A stretch of DNA of 15,977 bases from UBA9732 sp963649615 (GCA_963649615.1 CAVJIN010000038.1:1-15977), one strand, 5' to 3'. Positions 7,040 through 14,103 are shown, numbered from the stretch's first letter. The notes: generated by a model from the letters alone, not told the origin. Made by a program: numbers and translations.

Positions 7040-9487
7040 ATGGGTATAATTGATACAAGAAAATCCATGGCAGAACGCATGTGTCTGTCTGCTTTGAAAA
7101 AATATAACAAGGAGAATGCTCCTTACAGTTATAAATCTTCTATTTTACTTGAAGCTCTTTACAGGGCATCTAAAATTCTCGGTAGTGACGAGATTTTCAA
7201 TTATGTTAATGAGATGATTAATTACTACATTCCAGAAGATGGTGTGGTAACTACTTATAAACTTGAAGATTACAGCATGGACCAGGTGAGGATGGGAAAT
7301 CTTATTCTTGATTTCTATAAACTTACTGGACAGAAGAAATATAAAACAGCTTTGGATATGTTCTACAAACAGCTGGAGGGACAGCCTAGAACTCCATCTA
7401 AGGGGTTTTGGCACAAAAAAAGATATCCAAACCAGATGTGGTTGGATGGTCTTTATATGCAGGGCCCTTTTTATGCTTCATACACCAAGGAATTTGGTGG
7501 GTTAAAGGAGTGTCTTGAGGACATTGTCTACCAATTTGAACTGGTCTATGAGAAGACCTTGGATAAGAATACAGGGCTACTTAGACATGCTTGGGACGAG
7601 TCTTGCAAGCAACCTTGGTGCGATTCTAAAACGGGGCAGAGCCAAGAGGTTTGGGCACGTGCTTTGGGCTGGTATGTTATGGCTTTAGCCGATCTTCTTG
7701 AAATTATTCCAGAAGAAGATGTTTATGAAGAATATCGGGCTAGATTACTTAGGTTGGCAATGCAGCTAGCTCCTGTGGTGTTGCGCTATCAGGACAAGGC
7801 AAGTGGCATGTGGTATCAAGTGATGGACAAATCTGGCGTGGGTGCAAACTACTTGGAAAGCTCTGCTACGTGCATGTTTGTGTATTTCTTTGCCAAGATG
7901 AACAGGCTTGGTTTTTTGGATGAATCCTACAGAAGAGCTGCTCAGGTGGCATTTCTTGGGCTGTATGAACATTCGGTGACCGTAGATGAGAAGGGAGAGC
8001 TCTTTTTGCATGATACATGTAAGAGTGCTGGCTTGGGGCGTGCGTCTGAGGATGGGCCGTACAGACCGGCAGATTTCAAGTATTATACAGAAGGCGAGCC
8101 ACGAGTTTCAGATAACTTGCACGGGGTGGGGCCGTTTATATCGGCGGCCTTGGAGTTGGAGTTTCCGGCTCAGTTGAATAAAAAAAGCTATGTTTTGAAA
8201 GCTGGCGAAGATTTGAATGCTGTGTTGAAGGAAAATGCAGGCAAAAAGGCTGTTGTGATTCCTTCTGGGCATTACGAGGTTGGGCCAATTGATGTGCCGT
8301 CCCATACTCATTTGATTTTTGAGAAAGGTGCTGTTTTGGATTTTGTGGACAACTTTGAAGCATATCCACCCATCTATACTCGTTGGGAAGGCGTGTGCTG
8401 TTGGGCTATGCATCCTTGTTTTCTTGTCAATAATGCAAATGATGTTGTAGTTGAGGGCCCAGGTACTTTAAATGGGCATGGTCAAAAATGGTGGGATTAT
8501 ATCTGGAAATGGAAAAATGGTGGCCGTCCTGCTGTTCCAACTCTTCCTATTGAAAAGAAGCTTGCTGGTTTGAATCCTAACTATCTCAATGAGCCGGGTG
8601 GCGGAGGTGGTAGACCTTGCCAATTCTTGCGTCCTGCTTTGCTTCAGACTTTGGATTCTAAGAATGTTAAGATTGCTGATATTACGCTCATTGATAGCCC
8701 ATTTTGGACAGTTCATCCAATAAATAGCACAAATGTGTTGTTTAAGGACATGGTTATCAATAATCCTGCGGATTCTCCAAATACAGACGGCATTGATATT
8801 GAGTCCTGTGTGAACGTGGAAGTTAGGGGTTGTGATGTTAATGTTGGAGATGATGGAATTGCTGTAAAATGTGGCAGTGGCAAAGATATGATGCAGTTCC
8901 AGAGATCTGAAAACATTAGTGCTTGCGACTGTACTGTTAGAAATGCTCATGGAGGTTTTGTTGTTGGTAGTGAGACGGCAAGTGGAGTTAAAGGAGCTTA
9001 TGTTAAGAACTGTAGGTTCCTTGGTACTGATAGAGGCATAAGAATTAAGACAAGACGTGGCCGTGGTGGACATATGACGGATATTGTTGCTTCTAACATC
9101 TACATGAAGGATGTTATTTGTCCAATAACCATTAACATGTACTACCGTTGTGGTTGCGATGATCCTTCTCTTTTTTCTTTGAAGGCTCTTCCTGTTACTG
9201 AAGATACTCCTGTTATTAAGAATGTTTTAATTGAAAATATTCAGGCTGAGGAATGTAGAAATAGTGCTGGATTCCTTGCTGGTCTTCCTGAGTCTGAACT
9301 TCAAAATGTTGTATTTAAAAATTGCTCATTTACTCTTACTGATACGGTTGAAGAGAATACTGAATCTGAGATGTGTCAGGGTATTCCTAAATCTTCTTAC
9401 AGGGGAATTAGAGTTATAAACGCAGATGCAACTTTTGAAAACGTTAAGGTTAATGTTGAACCTGCTGTTATGTTTGAAAAATTTTAG
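7040..9487 (+). CDS. Bifunctional GH105 unsaturated uronyl hydrolase - GH28 exo-polygalacturonase
   Basis: Cytoplasmic enzyme (no signal peptide) that degrades imported pectic oligomers. Residues 1 to about 375 match GH105 (YteR/RhiN type), which removes 4,5-unsaturated galacturonic acid from the non-reducing end; the likely catalytic Asp is D136 in QMWLDGLYM. Residues about 385-815 are a GH28 beta-helix with its active-site motifs intact: NTDGID (581-586), GDDG with D604/D605, H637-G638 and RIK (668-670). GH28 hydrolyses saturated galacturonosyl bonds, probably exo-acting here. The linker is only about 10 residues. I chose the ATG at 7040 because an upstream in-frame TTG (6989) lies inside the hairpin. 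The start has no clear ribosome-binding site, and the ATG at 7067 is an alternative. A rhamnogalacturonan substrate cannot be excluded. Confidence 0.9.
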   Translation: MGIIDTRKSMAERMCLSALKKYNKENAPYSYKSSILLEALYRASKILGSDEIFNYVNEMINYYIPEDGVVTTYKLEDYSMDQVRMGNLILDFYKLTGQKKYKTALDMFYKQLEGQPRTPSKGFWHKKRYPNQMWLDGLYMQGPFYASYTKEFGGLKECLEDIVYQFELVYEKTLDKNTGLLRHAWDESCKQPWCDSKTGQSQEVWARALGWYVMALADLLEIIPEEDVYEEYRARLLRLAMQLAPVVLRYQDKASGMWYQVMDKSGVGANYLESSATCMFVYFFAKMNRLGFLDESYRRAAQVAFLGLYEHSVTVDEKGELFLHDTCKSAGLGRASEDGPYRPADFKYYTEGEPRVSDNLHGVGPFISAALELEFPAQLNKKSYVLKAGEDLNAVLKENAGKKAVVIPSGHYEVGPIDVPSHTHLIFEKGAVLDFVDNFEAYPPIYTRWEGVCCWAMHPCFLVNNANDVVVEGPGTLNGHGQKWWDYIWKWKNGGRPAVPTLPIEKKLAGLNPNYLNEPGGGGGRPCQFLRPALLQTLDSKNVKIADITLIDSPFWTVHPINSTNVLFKDMVINNPADSPNTDGIDIESCVNVEVRGCDVNVGDDGIAVKCGSGKDMMQFQRSENISACDCTVRNAHGGFVVGSETASGVKGAYVKNCRFLGTDRGIRIKTRRGRGGHMTDIVASNIYMKDVICPITINMYYRCGCDDPSLFSLKALPVTEDTPVIKNVLIENIQAEECRNSAGFLAGLPESELQNVVFKNCSFTLTDTVEENTESEMCQGIPKSSYRGIRVINADATFENVKVNVEPAVMFEKF

Positions 9488-9496
9488 GATTTAGGG

Positions 9497-9514
9497 TTTT
9501 TAGAGTTTTTAGAG
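9497..9514 (+). repeat. 9-bp tandem duplication containing the RBS of the DapA-family gene
   Basis: TTTTTAGAG occurs twice back to back (9497-9505, 9506-9514), after a weaker GATTTAGGG copy. The second copy provides the AGAGG ribosome-binding site for the ATG at 9521, so slippage would not change the spacing from the last copy to the start. The repeat is seen; any function is unknown. Confidence 0.6.
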
Positions 9515-9520
9515 GTGTAT

Positions 9521-10426
9521 ATGAGACCGGATACTTCTTTTATTAAAGGAATCATTCCTCCAATTGCTATTCCGTTGGATGAGAAAGAGAATTTTGATGA
9601 GAAAAGACTTAGAAAGCATGTAGATTTTGTTATTGATAATGGGGTGAGTGCTATTCTTGCTTTTGGTTCTAATGGTGAATTTTACATGCAAGAAGAATCT
9701 GAGATGAAAGAGATTCTTGATGTAATGATAGACCAAACCGCAGGTAGGGTTCCAATTTTTATGGGAATTGGAGCTATTAGGACATCAAAATGTGTAAGAT
9801 TAGCTCAAATGGGTCTTGAGCATGGGGCTAAGGCTGTGTCTGTTTTACAACCTATGTTCTTAAAACCTAGTGAGGATGAACTTTATACTCATTTTGCTAC
9901 TATTGCAGATAATATTGATGGGGCACCAATGCTTTTATACAACAACCCGGGTAGAGTTGGTTATGGGATCTCTCAAGCGGTTGTTGAAAAGCTCGCTCAT
10001 GAGCATGAGAATCTTGTTGGTATGAAGGACAGTTCTGGAGATATCACACAAACAGAAGAGTTTATTCGCCGTAACAGAGATGTCAATTTTAAGGTTATGT
10101 GTGGCAAGGACACTCTAATTTATGCTGGCTTATGTGTGGGCGCAGTTGGTGCTGTTTGTTGTATGGCAAACTTTGTACCTAAGATGGTGTGTTCTATTTA
10201 TGATTCTTTTGTTGCTGGAGATTTGAAGCAGGCTTTGGAAAATCAGTTTAAGCTTAATCCTATTAGGCTTCAAATGGATAAGTCTAGTTTTCCTGTGGCT
10301 ACAAAGGATTATGCAAACCTTCTTGGTTTAAATCTTGGTGCGCCGTATCTTCCTTCTAAGAATTCTACTGACGTACAGCTTGAAGGTCTTAAGGCACAGC
10401 TTGTTAATGCTGGGTTGATTAAATAA
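9521..10426 (+). CDS. DapA-family aldolase/dehydratase, probable 5-keto-4-deoxyglucarate aldolase
   Basis: Class I lyase of the DapA/N-acetylneuraminate lyase superfamily, 301 residues (family about 290-310). Visible motifs are the substrate-carboxylate loop GSNGE (49-53), Y140 in YNNPGR, and the Schiff-base lysine K169 in GMKDSSGD. The family covers dihydrodipicolinate synthase, 2-keto-3-deoxygluconate aldolase and 5-keto-4-deoxyglucarate dehydratase, and motifs alone do not separate them. Followed by a GarR-type reductase and galactarate dehydratase, it most plausibly splits 5-keto-4-deoxyglucarate into pyruvate and tartronate semialdehyde, taking the place of GarL. If it were the dehydratase KdgD, a 2-oxoglutarate semialdehyde dehydrogenase would be expected instead. 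I chose the ATG at 9521 over the GTG at 9515, which overlaps the ribosome-binding site. Confidence 0.85.
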   Translation: MRPDTSFIKGIIPPIAIPLDEKENFDEKRLRKHVDFVIDNGVSAILAFGSNGEFYMQEESEMKEILDVMIDQTAGRVPIFMGIGAIRTSKCVRLAQMGLEHGAKAVSVLQPMFLKPSEDELYTHFATIADNIDGAPMLLYNNPGRVGYGISQAVVEKLAHEHENLVGMKDSSGDITQTEEFIRRNRDVNFKVMCGKDTLIYAGLCVGAVGAVCCMANFVPKMVCSIYDSFVAGDLKQALENQFKLNPIRLQMDKSSFPVATKDYANLLGLNLGAPYLPSKNSTDVQLEGLKAQLVNAGLIK

Positions 10427-10433
10427 ATAAGAG

Positions 10434-10464
10434 TTTTTGCGTGCAAAATTTTGCACAGCAAAAA
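10434..10464. repeat. Near-perfect 31-nt inverted repeat between dapA-like and garR-like genes
   Basis: TTTTTGC (10434-10440) and GCAAAAA (10458-10464) flank the perfect 16-bp palindrome GTGCAAAATTTTGCAC (10441-10456), with a single unpaired A at 10457. As RNA it would form a long hairpin just after the dapA stop and before the garR ribosome-binding site. As DNA it could be an operator. No T run follows, so it is not a standard terminator. Confidence 0.7.
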
Positions 10465-10484
10465 CTTATAAGAGAGGTAAGAAA

Positions 10485-11369
10485 ATGAAAGTTGGATTTA
10501 TCGGATTAGGGATTATGGGAAAGCCCATGTGCAAAAATATTATCAAGGCTGGGCATGAAGTTAGCTTCTATTCAAGACACAATGACGTGGTGAAGGAGCT
10601 TGAGGACTTGGGTGCAAAAAGCAAGAAGAATGCTGCTGAAGTTGCACAAGATAGTGAAGTTGTGATTACTATGGTGCCAAACAGCCCTCAGGTTAGGGAA
10701 GTAGCTCTTGGTAAAGATGGAATTGTTGAGGGCGGTAAAGCTGGCTTGGTAGTCATTGACATGAGTTCTATTGACCCGGTTGAAAGCAAAAGTATTGGTG
10801 CTGAGTTGGCAAAAAAAGGCATTGAAATGGTTGACGCTCCTGTCTCCGGTGGAGAGCCTAAGGCTATTGATGGCACTCTTTCTGTTATGTGTGGTGGAAA
10901 AGAAGAGACAATTGAGAAGTATAGAGAGCTTCTTATGACCATGGCTGGTTCTGTTGTTCGTTGTGGCGAACTTGGTGCTGGAAATGTTGCAAAGCTTGCA
11001 AACCAGATTGTAGTTGCATGTAATATTGCTGCAATGAGTGAGGCTTTGGCTTTTGCTACCAAGATGGGTGCAGATCCTGAGTTGATTTATAAGGCTATTA
11101 GAGGTGGTTTGGCTGGTTCTACAGTTTTGGATGCTAAGGCTCCAATGGTGCTTTCAAGAAACTTTAAGCCTGGTTTCAGAATTGAGCTTCATATTAAAGA
11201 TCTTACTAATGCACTTAATGCTGCACATGCAATTAATGGTTATGTTCCTCTTACGGGACAGGTTATGGAAATGATGCAGGCTGTTAAGAATGATGGCTGT
11301 GGTGCAGATGACCATAGTGCACTTGCAAAGTACTACGAGAAGATTAGTAACGTAACTATAAAAAAATAA
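10485..11369 (+). CDS. garR: Tartronate semialdehyde reductase / 3-hydroxyisobutyrate dehydrogenase family
   Basis: NAD(P)H-dependent reductase of the beta-hydroxyacid dehydrogenase family, 294 residues as in E. coli GarR. The N-terminal Rossmann fold shows GLGIMG (7-12). The substrate-binding motif DAPVSGG is at 117-123, and the catalytic lysine is K170 in GNVAKLANQ with N174 after it. A KDL helix motif appears near residue 240. The expected reaction is tartronate semialdehyde to D-glycerate. Paralogues acting on 3-hydroxyisobutyrate or gamma-hydroxybutyrate look alike, and the choice rests on garD directly downstream and an aldolase upstream. The ATG at 10485 has a good GAGAGG site (10471-10476). 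The longer reading from 10437 would translate the inverted repeat and was not used. No glycerate kinase gene is in the window. Confidence 0.85.
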   Translation: MKVGFIGLGIMGKPMCKNIIKAGHEVSFYSRHNDVVKELEDLGAKSKKNAAEVAQDSEVVITMVPNSPQVREVALGKDGIVEGGKAGLVVIDMSSIDPVESKSIGAELAKKGIEMVDAPVSGGEPKAIDGTLSVMCGGKEETIEKYRELLMTMAGSVVRCGELGAGNVAKLANQIVVACNIAAMSEALAFATKMGADPELIYKAIRGGLAGSTVLDAKAPMVLSRNFKPGFRIELHIKDLTNALNAAHAINGYVPLTGQVMEMMQAVKNDGCGADDHSALAKYYEKISNVTIKK

Positions 11370-11370
11370 T

Positions 11371-11418
11371 TTTTGCTATTGAGATTTTGCTATTGAGATT
11401 TTGCTATTGAGATTTTGC
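11371..11418 (+). repeat. 14-bp tandem repeat, 3.4 copies, upstream of garD
   Basis: TTTTGCTATTGAGA is repeated exactly three times (11371-11384, 11385-11398, 11399-11412), followed by a partial TTTTGC (11413-11418). It starts 2 bp after the garR-like stop and ends just before the GGGAAGG ribosome-binding site of garD. Identical copies suggest recent or ongoing slippage. Copy number would change the leader length. Confidence 0.95.
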
Positions 11419-11428
11419 GGGAAGGTGT

Positions 11429-12955
11429 ATGAAGGCAGTTAAGATATTAGAGCAGGATAATGTTGCTGTGGTGGTTGGCCCTACCAAAGCAGGGGACAAC
11501 ATTGAAGGCTATAGCGTTAACGCAATGCCATTAGTTGCTCTTTGTGATATTCCACAGGGGCATAAGATTGCATTAAAAGATCTCAAGAAGGGAGATGCCA
11601 TAATTCGTTATGGAGTTCTTTTGGGATATCTTACTGAAGATGTTAAGGCTGGAGGTTGGATTAACGAGAAAAATTTACAGCTTCCAAGTTCTCCAGCTGT
11701 TTCTTCTTTGAAGGCAGGAAAGCAGGGTACAGTCTGTAAAGATTTGCCTTCTCGCAAGACTTGGATGGGCTACGACAATGGCCCAAATCTGCCAGCTGGT
11801 AGCAGAAATATACTTGGAATCACTATGTCAGTACATTGTGTGGCTGGTGTGGTGCGCAATGCTGTTGACATTATTAAGAGGGATTTACTTCCAAATTATC
11901 CTAATGTAGATGATGTAGTTGCTGTTGTTCATCCTTATGGTTGCGGTGTTGCTATTGCAGCAGACGAGGCTTTTATTCCAATTCGTGGAGTACGTAACAT
12001 GATCCACCACCCAAACTTTGGTGGTCAAATTCTCTGCGTTGGTCTTGGCTGTGAAAAGCTTCAAATGGACATGATTCTTGAGCCAGAAGAGAACAACAGT
12101 GAAAATGTGTTAATACTTCAAGAGTGTAAAGGCTATGACAAGATGATTGAGCGCATTTGCACTATGGCAAAGAAGAAGCTTGAAATTCTCAATGCTCGTA
12201 AGAGAGTTGAACTTCCTCTTGAAAAGTTAAGAATTGGTGCTCAATGTGGTGGTTCAGATGCTTTTAGTGGTATTTCTGCTAACCCAACTATAGGCTATGC
12301 TTTTGATATGCTTGCAGCCGGCGGAGCTCAAGTGCTTTTTTCTGAAGTTACTGAAGTTCGTGACGGTGTTCATTATCTTGCAGACAGGTGCCAAGACGAG
12401 GCCACTGTAGAACGCCTTAAATCTGAGATTTCTTGGTATGATAACTACTTAGCTCGTAGTCATGTTGACCGTAGTGCCAATCCAACTCCTGGCAACAAGA
12501 AGGGTGGACTTAGTAATATTGTTGAAAAAGCTATGGGCTCTATTGCAAAGAGTGGAAGTTCTCCAATTGCAGAGGTGGTTGGCCCCGGCGAGTTTCCAAA
12601 ATGCCACGGTCTTATTTTTGCGGCAACTCCTGCATCGGATTTGGGTTGTGGTTCTAGCCAGCTTGCATCTGGCATTGTTCTTCAACTTTTCAGCACGGGA
12701 CGCGGAACGCCATACGGTCTTCAAGAAATCCCAATCTACAAGATTTGCACACAGCATTCCATGAAGGCGCAATGGGGAGATCTCTTTGATATGGACGCAG
12801 GCTACGTGGTCACCGGCGAGAAGACAATACCAGAGATGGCCCATATTCTTTATTCCGATATCCTTGATGTTGTCAGCGGAACCAAGAAAACGGCTACCGA
12901 GAAATATCGTCTTTACAACGATTTTCTTGTTTTTAATCCGGCTCCAATTACGTGA
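11429..12955 (+). CDS. garD: Galactarate dehydratase
   Basis: Dehydrates galactarate (mucate) to 5-keto-4-deoxy-D-glucarate; the E. coli enzyme needs iron. It has 508 residues against 523 in E. coli GarD. It matches GarD rather than the related altronate dehydratase UxaA across its whole length. The N-terminal SAF domain (about 1-90) holds IPQGHKIAL (H45). Next come LGITMSVHCVAGVV (129-142), CGGSDAFSGISANP (273-286), SEVTEVRD, WYDNYL, DRSANPTPGNKKGG, EKAMGSIAKSG, ATPASDLGCGSSQLASGI and a C terminus NPAPIT (NPAPVT in E. coli). It is last in the operon. The ribosome-binding site AAGGTG (11422-11427) is close to the ATG and just after a tandem repeat. The source of galactarate is probably galacturonate oxidation by a uronate dehydrogenase not encoded here (inference). 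Confidence 0.93.
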   Translation: MKAVKILEQDNVAVVVGPTKAGDNIEGYSVNAMPLVALCDIPQGHKIALKDLKKGDAIIRYGVLLGYLTEDVKAGGWINEKNLQLPSSPAVSSLKAGKQGTVCKDLPSRKTWMGYDNGPNLPAGSRNILGITMSVHCVAGVVRNAVDIIKRDLLPNYPNVDDVVAVVHPYGCGVAIAADEAFIPIRGVRNMIHHPNFGGQILCVGLGCEKLQMDMILEPEENNSENVLILQECKGYDKMIERICTMAKKKLEILNARKRVELPLEKLRIGAQCGGSDAFSGISANPTIGYAFDMLAAGGAQVLFSEVTEVRDGVHYLADRCQDEATVERLKSEISWYDNYLARSHVDRSANPTPGNKKGGLSNIVEKAMGSIAKSGSSPIAEVVGPGEFPKCHGLIFAATPASDLGCGSSQLASGIVLQLFSTGRGTPYGLQEIPIYKICTQHSMKAQWGDLFDMDAGYVVTGEKTIPEMAHILYSDILDVVSGTKKTATEKYRLYNDFLVFNPAPIT

Positions 12956-12996
12956 TTAAATTGGCTTGATTAAATTAGCTTGCTTAGATTAGCTTG
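12955..12996. repeat. Degenerate 14-bp tandem repeat, 3 copies, at the garD / ModE-like junction
   Basis: ATTAAATTGGCTTG (12955-12968), ATTAAATTAGCTTG (12969-12982) and CTTAGATTAGCTTG (12983-12996) lie in tandem. The first begins on the last base of the garD stop. The third encodes the end (SKLI and stop) of the opposing gene. No terminator hairpin separates the converging genes, whose stops are only 28 bp apart. Confidence 0.85.
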
Positions 12997-13910
12997 CTGT
13001 CGCGAAATAGCACGTCAAAACGTTGTTGCGCAAAACTGTTTACCTCATCTTCGTAACGCTGGAAGGCATACATAAGGAGCTGACCTTTTTCAGTGAGACA
13101 GGTTTCTCCTCCGTTTTTGCCTCCACGTTGTCTAGTTACAACAGTATAGCCAGTTTCTTCTTCAATTTTATTAATCATGTTCCATGCATTTTGGTAAGAA
13201 AGGCCCATGTGTAGACAGGCTTGTCTAGTAGAATGGAGGTCTTCAATCATGAAAAGCAGGAGCTTTAGTCTTGAATTGAAAAACACAGTCTCTTTATTGA
13301 TGCTAAGTTTAACAATAGGAGCTAGTAGTGAGGCGTTATGTTCCTTTAGGTGCTCTTGAAGCTCTTCATCATTGTGTGTGCTCATAAGAACTCCAGGGTC
13401 TTGAACTGCAATATTTTCTATTTCACAATTACATTCTCTAATTGCTCCTCTCAGACCTTCTGAGCCTTTGTAAGCAAGAATTTGTTCTATAACTTCAGAT
13501 CTAAGTAGAAGAGGATGACCCCCTTTACCATTATAGGTTGGTTTTGCTATTTTTGCGTTACTTTTAAGCAGAGTTCTAAGTGTGTAGGCAGAAAACATTG
13601 GTGCGTTAACTGGAGTGAACACCACTTTATCGCATTTTCCTTGCAAAAATTTTAGGCCTTGTTTAACGGAGGAGAACATTTCAGTATTTTCTTGTTCCTT
13701 GTCTTGAAGCAGAATAACGCCAAGTTGTGCCACTTGATGAATGACCTGTTCTTCTTCTACTCCTGTGACAACTACTATTGGAAACACGCCCGCCTGCTGA
13801 AGTGTTAGGATGATGCGTTGAACAACTGAAATATTTCCAATTTTTAAAAGTGGAACTGCGTTTTTGTTGCTATCTGCAGCAATGACTGCACCAACCGAAC
13901 TGAATTTCAT
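12984..13910 (-). CDS. Degenerate MobA/MocA-like nucleotidyltransferase domain fused to ModE-like winged helix
   Basis: 308 residues in two parts. Residues 1-200 resemble MocA/MobA GT-A nucleotidyltransferases: GHPLLL (131-136) and DPGVLMSTHNDEEL (171-184) fit the C-terminal half. However, the NTP-binding signature (normally AAGxSxRMGxxK) reads AADSNKNAVPLLK (11-23), and the metal-binding Asp of the PVDxP-type motif is Asn (PVNAP, 100-104). Cytidylyl or guanylyl transfer is therefore doubtful. Residues 201-308 match the ModE/LysR-type winged helix: GLSYQNAWNMINKIEE (236-251), then RQRGGKNGGETCLTEKG (260-276). It may be a regulator whose former enzyme domain senses a ligand. No molybdoenzyme or Mo transport gene is in the window. 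The start is supported by GAGG (13920-13923) 9 nt upstream of the ATG. Confidence 0.85.
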   Translation of the reverse strand: MKFSSVGAVIAADSNKNAVPLLKIGNISVVQRIILTLQQAGVFPIVVVTGVEEEQVIHQVAQLGVILLQDKEQENTEMFSSVKQGLKFLQGKCDKVVFTPVNAPMFSAYTLRTLLKSNAKIAKPTYNGKGGHPLLLRSEVIEQILAYKGSEGLRGAIRECNCEIENIAVQDPGVLMSTHNDEELQEHLKEHNASLLAPIVKLSINKETVFFNSRLKLLLFMIEDLHSTRQACLHMGLSYQNAWNMINKIEEETGYTVVTRQRGGKNGGETCLTEKGQLLMYAFQRYEDEVNSFAQQRFDVLFRDSKLI

Positions 13911-13921
13911 TTTGCAAAACC

Positions 13922-13939
13922 TCTATATTTATTTATAGA
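13922..13939. promoter_or_regulatory. Inverted repeat over the -10 box, possible ModE-type operator
   Basis: TCTATA (13922-13927) and TATAGA (13934-13939) form a perfect 6-bp inverted repeat with a 6-bp spacer. It covers the -10 box, the expected start site and the ribosome-binding site edge of the fusion gene. The TATA-spacer-TATA layout recalls ModE boxes, from memory of the E. coli site. Autorepression is inferred. Confidence 0.4.
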
Positions 13940-13960
13940 ACGATTTTTTTGTTTTTTCAA
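13932..13960 (-). promoter_or_regulatory. Promoter of the MocA-ModE fusion gene
   Basis: Read on the - strand, TTGAAA (13960-13955) and TATAAA (13937-13932) are separated by 17 bp. Transcription would start near 13925, just upstream of the GAGG ribosome-binding site. Good agreement with sigma-70 consensus spacing. Confidence 0.6.
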
Positions 13961-13996
13961 CGTGGGAAATATACAACAAATATGCAACAGGGCGCA

Positions 13997-14013
13997 ACAA
14001 ATTGTAAATTTGT
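13997..14013. promoter_or_regulatory. Perfect 7-3-7 inverted repeat in the divergent intergenic region
   Basis: ACAAATT (13997-14003), a GTA spacer and AATTTGT (14007-14013) form a perfect inverted repeat. The region between the divergent genes (13911-14103, 193 bp) otherwise holds the fusion-gene promoter and AT-rich sequence. The repeat could be an operator or a chance AT-rich palindrome. Confidence 0.35.
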
Positions 14014-14103
14014 GTAAAGAAATGGTTAAGATAGGGTCTTTTTGTGACAAAAAAAATAAAATTGTCATTTACAAATCCTAAAAGTGGAGTTAATCTATTC
14101 TCG

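Noticed and set aside
7560..8250. Higher G content in the GH105 half than in the GH28 half, as a sign of recent transfer
   Set aside because: The shift is small and judged by eye. A short stretch near the end of garD looks similar, so it is not good evidence of a foreign origin.
8468..9073. 201-residue open frame antisense to the GH28 domain
   Set aside because: It is rich in Ser, Thr and Asn with no family resemblance, has no ribosome-binding site, and is a mirror of a strongly conserved coding region.
10437..10484. 16-residue extension of the GarR-like protein
   Set aside because: It would translate the inverted repeat. The ATG at 10485 has a good ribosome-binding site and starts directly with the Rossmann strand.
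12449..12844. 131-residue antisense frame and overlapping frames in garD
   Set aside because: The + strand here matches GarD motif after motif; the other frames are by-products.
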